From NCBI GenBank assembly GCA_003154055.1, contig PMCH01000089.1, positions 2,994 to 9,195 of the forward strand: 6,202 nt of DNA. Reading direction: 5' to 3'. The DNA is from Acidobacteriaceae bacterium. Its GTDB lineage: Bacteria > Acidobacteriota > Terriglobia > Terriglobales > Acidobacteriaceae. Below the pieces are notes generated by a model that worked only from the letters and a program-made list of their open reading frames with translations, was not told the DNA's origin and searched no databases. The position numbers and the translations under genes were made by a program. Positions 5,805 to 6,202 of this stretch are shown piece after piece. Numbering within the stretch: position 1 is the stretch's first letter; the number at the start of each line of letters is the position of its first letter.

Positions 5805-6146
5805 ATGACCACAGAACCAACTCTTGAAATGGAAATCAGTCCCGGCCAGGTCAAATCGCTGCAGAAGCGCGGCGAAACATTCACCCTGCTCGATGTGCGT
5901 GAGCCTGGGGAGTGGGAAGCCTCCCGCATCGAAGGTGCAAAGCACATCCCGATGGGCGATATCCCGTCGCGCGCGCATCAGGAACTTGGCCCCGACGACC
6001 ATATCGTCGTCATGTGTCATCACGGAGTTCGCTCCCTGACGGTGACCAACTGGCTCCGCCAGCAAGGATTCGAAAGGGTTCAATCGATGCGCGGCGGCAT
6101 CGACGGATGGGCCCGCACGGTGGATCCGAAGGTGCCGATTTATTGA
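5805..6146 (+). CDS. Single-domain rhodanese-like protein (sulfurtransferase)
   Basis: It probably transfers sulfane sulfur through a cysteine persulfide in the cytoplasm. The 113 residues form one rhodanese domain: LLDVREPGEWEASRIEGAKHIP (28-49) is the CH2A-type N-terminal motif, and the active-site loop is CHHGVR with catalytic C71 and R76, a six-residue loop typical of sulfur-transferring members. RGGIDGW (96-102) and the final VDPKVPIY match the C-terminal pattern seen in rhodanese domains attached to MoeB/ThiF-like proteins. The ATG at 5805 is chosen because GGGAGGG at 5791-5797 lies 7 bases upstream; the frame is open further left (to 5649), but that part overlaps the membrane-protein gene. 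It sits 23 bases after the previous stop and could be the last gene of the run. A link to the acyl-CoA pathway is not evident; persulfide supply or metal-cluster upkeep is only a guess. Confidence 0.92.
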   Translation: MTTEPTLEMEISPGQVKSLQKRGETFTLLDVREPGEWEASRIEGAKHIPMGDIPSRAHQELGPDDHIVVMCHHGVRSLTVTNWLRQQGFERVQSMRGGIDGWARTVDPKVPIY

Positions 6147-6154
6147 AGGAGCTT

Positions 6155-6189
6155 TTGGCTCTTAGCTCTTAGCCTTCAGCTTGGAACTT
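6155..6189. repeat. Degenerate heptamer tandem repeat after the rhodanese gene
   Basis: Successive heptamers TTGGCTC, TTAGCTC, TTAGCCT, TCAGCTT and GGAACTT follow the rhodanese stop by 8 bases. The window ends with GGCCAAGAGC (6193-6202), whose complement GCTCTTGGCC resembles the left heptamers, so a larger inverted structure may continue past the edge. The 'TTAGCTC' type is one I remember from acidobacterial intergenic regions. No T-run terminator is visible in what remains. Confidence 0.45.
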
Positions 6190-6202
6190 CCGGGCCAAGA
6201 GC

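Overview
The window looks like a catabolic gene cluster from a high-GC bacterium, most likely an acidobacterium. That guess rests on the codon style and on several short dispersed repeats between genes (a 'TCATCCC...CCTGAGCGAAGTCGAAGG' type, a 'CCTCTGTG...GTGGT' type, a 'GGACAG..TGTCC' hairpin type and a 'TTAGCTC' heptamer type). I remember such repeats from Acidobacteriota genomes; it is not proof. All recognisable genes are on the + strand.

Layout: (1) 2-655, a TetR-family regulator whose 5' end lies outside the window; its last codons and stop fall inside a dispersed repeat. (2) 656-737, a short gap with a 27-bp inverted repeat that is a good candidate regulator operator. (3) 738-1559, a crotonase-fold enoyl-CoA hydratase with both catalytic glutamates. 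(4) 1560-1709, a 150-bp gap made largely of repeat sequence. (5) 1710-3173, an NAD(P)-dependent aldehyde dehydrogenase with a full catalytic set. (6) 3174-3275, a gap almost filled by one large imperfect palindrome. (7) 3276-4451, a single-subunit di-iron aromatic acyl-CoA epoxidase related to BoxB (benzoyl-CoA 2,3-epoxidase), shortened to 391 residues but with all six iron ligands at BoxB-like spacing. (8) 4452-4579, a gap with a perfect 14-bp palindrome that matches the core of the ParB-binding site parS. (9) 4580-5353, a second crotonase, of a type that resembles dienoyl-CoA hydratases. (10) 5356-5781, a small four-helix membrane protein I do not recognise. (11) 5805-6146, a single-domain rhodanese with an intact active-site loop. 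(12) 6147-6202, a heptamer repeat after the last gene.

Working model (inference): the BoxB-like enzyme epoxidises an aromatic acyl-CoA, a crotonase opens, isomerises or hydrates the product, the aldehyde dehydrogenase oxidises the resulting semialdehyde, and the other crotonase serves the later beta-oxidation-like steps, under control of the TetR protein. Canonical partners are missing here: no BoxA reductase, no two-domain BoxC lyase, no paaBCDE subunits, no CoA ligase and no thiolase. The cluster is therefore either a compact variant of the Box/Paa pathways or part of a larger locus. The two most notable signals are the compact BoxB-like cluster and the isolated parS-like site.
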